5,517 nucleotides of DNA from an uncultured Carnobacterium sp. (GTDB lineage: Bacteria; Bacillota; Bacilli; Lactobacillales; Aerococcaceae), in NCBI GenBank assembly GCA_937976325.1, contig CALJSD010000057.1, positions 1 to 5,517 of the forward strand, written 5' to 3'. Made by a program: the position numbers and the translations under genes. Below the pieces are notes generated by a model. It was not told the origin of the DNA, searched no databases, and was given only the letters and a program-made list of their open reading frames with translations. Each line of letters starts with the position of its first letter. The stretch's first letter is position 1. Below, piece by piece: positions 4,877 through 5,517 of the stretch.

Positions 4877-5517
4877 CCGTTACTCCTTCAGTGTCTTGTT
4901 TTGGGTGTCTAAAACGATAGATAATTACGTTTAAGGCACCTCCTAAAATCATTACATTGGCGATAAAATACAGCCAAATCATAAATACAATCAATGTCCC
5001 AAACGCACCATTGGCCGTAAAATTTCGACCTGCGTAATGAATATAAATCGAGAATAATTGCGAAATCAATACAAATCCAATTGTCGTGAATAAGCCTCCT
5101 GGAAAAGCATACAGGAATGACCATTTCACATTAGGAATTGAATAGTACATGAAACTCATGAGTAAAAAGACGGTCCCAAATAAGAGCCCCCATTTTACAA
5201 ATGAAAGATCTAAAATAATCGATGCTAAATTGAGCGAGAAGAATTCTGCAACTAATCGTAACACTTGCTCACCAAAGATGAAGACAATCGACACAGCAAA
5301 TACGATTAAAATAGCTGCCATCGCAATGACAACGGCAAAGAATCGTTCAAAAATAAAGTTTCTTCTCACCGGTGCGCCATATAAAACGTTTAACGAGCGC
5401 TGAATACTACTAAACATCTGAGACGCTGGCCAGAATAAAATCACCAAACCGATAGAAAGCGCGCCCCCGTTGAAGTTTCCTAAGTAATTCCGAAGAATTG
5501 GGAATAGGACTTCAGTA
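4851..5517 (-). CDS. YihY/BrkB-family inner-membrane protein (N-terminus cut by window edge)
   Basis: An integral membrane protein of the YihY/virulence factor BrkB family, once mislabelled RNase BN; its function is not established. The frame is open to the right edge, giving 221 visible residues starting TEVLFPILRNYLGNFNGGAL; full-length members are about 280-310 residues, so roughly 60-90 N-terminal residues are missing. Family marks are the ALSIGLVILFWPASQMFSSIQRSLN region, RRNFIFERF, YYSIPNVKW followed by FPGGLFTTIGF, and a GAFGTLIVFMIWLYFIANVMILGGALN block. At least four membrane segments are visible (about 59-81, 108-124, 138-160 and 171-198 of the visible part), then a short charged tail rich in Asp, Glu and Lys. 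A TTG at 5447 could be read as a start, but the homology continues upstream of it. Its end overlaps rodA by 26 nt, so the two are co-transcribed. Confidence 0.88.
   Translation of the reverse strand, partial: TEVLFPILRNYLGNFNGGALSIGLVILFWPASQMFSSIQRSLNVLYGAPVRRNFIFERFFAVVIAMAAILIVFAVSIVFIFGEQVLRLVAEFFSLNLASIILDLSFVKWGLLFGTVFLLMSFMYYSIPNVKWSFLYAFPGGLFTTIGFVLISQLFSIYIHYAGRNFTANGAFGTLIVFMIWLYFIANVMILGGALNVIIYRFRHPKQDTEGVTDEKEKLNV

Noticed and set aside
4909..5403. Alternative open frames on both strands within the yihY-family gene
   Set aside because: They overlap a frame with clear family motifs and membrane segments; their own translations look random.
1..5517. CRISPR arrays, insertion sequences, tRNA or rRNA genes, prophage or defence genes
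   Set aside because: No spaced repeats, transposase-like frames, terminal inverted repeats or RNA gene signatures were seen; nearly all of the window is housekeeping coding sequence.

Overview
The window looks like ordinary chromosome from a low-GC Gram-positive bacterium (Bacillota). Lactobacillales is likely, but that is a guess from gene style only. The evidence is AT-rich codon use, strong AGGAG-type ribosome sites, a sufC-first SUF operon, and a gcvH gene paired with a YusI-type ArsC-like gene.

Left part (1-1958, minus strand): the start of a SUF iron-sulfur cluster assembly operon. sufC (ATPase) comes first and sufD follows 10 nt later, running off the left edge. Both genes start with GTG. 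A good sigma-A-type promoter lies about 35 nt upstream of sufC, and a Fur/PerR-like imperfect inverted repeat covers its -35 region and spacer.

Middle (1959-2907): a 157-bp divergent intergenic region separates sufC from a plus-strand class I glutamine-amidotransferase-like hydrolase (peptidase C26, PuuD type). The hydrolase promoter overlaps an 18-bp perfect palindrome that looks like an operator. A 17-bp hairpin with T-tracts on both strands ends this gene and the convergent operon to its right.

Right part (2912-5517, minus strand): a tightly packed operon read as yihY-family membrane protein (N-terminus off the right edge), rodA (SEDS peptidoglycan polymerase), a YusI-type ArsC/Spx-fold protein, then a GcvH-like lipoyl carrier. 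The junctions are a 26-nt overlap, a 4-nt ATGA overlap and a 1-nt gap, so the four genes are probably translationally coupled. The operon mixes cell-envelope and redox/lipoate functions.

No mobile element, CRISPR array, tRNA or rRNA was seen. I found no convincing new multi-gene system. The points most worth following are the two candidate operators in the divergent region and the stand-alone GcvH-like protein with a CxxC tail, coupled to a CxxC thioredoxin-fold protein.
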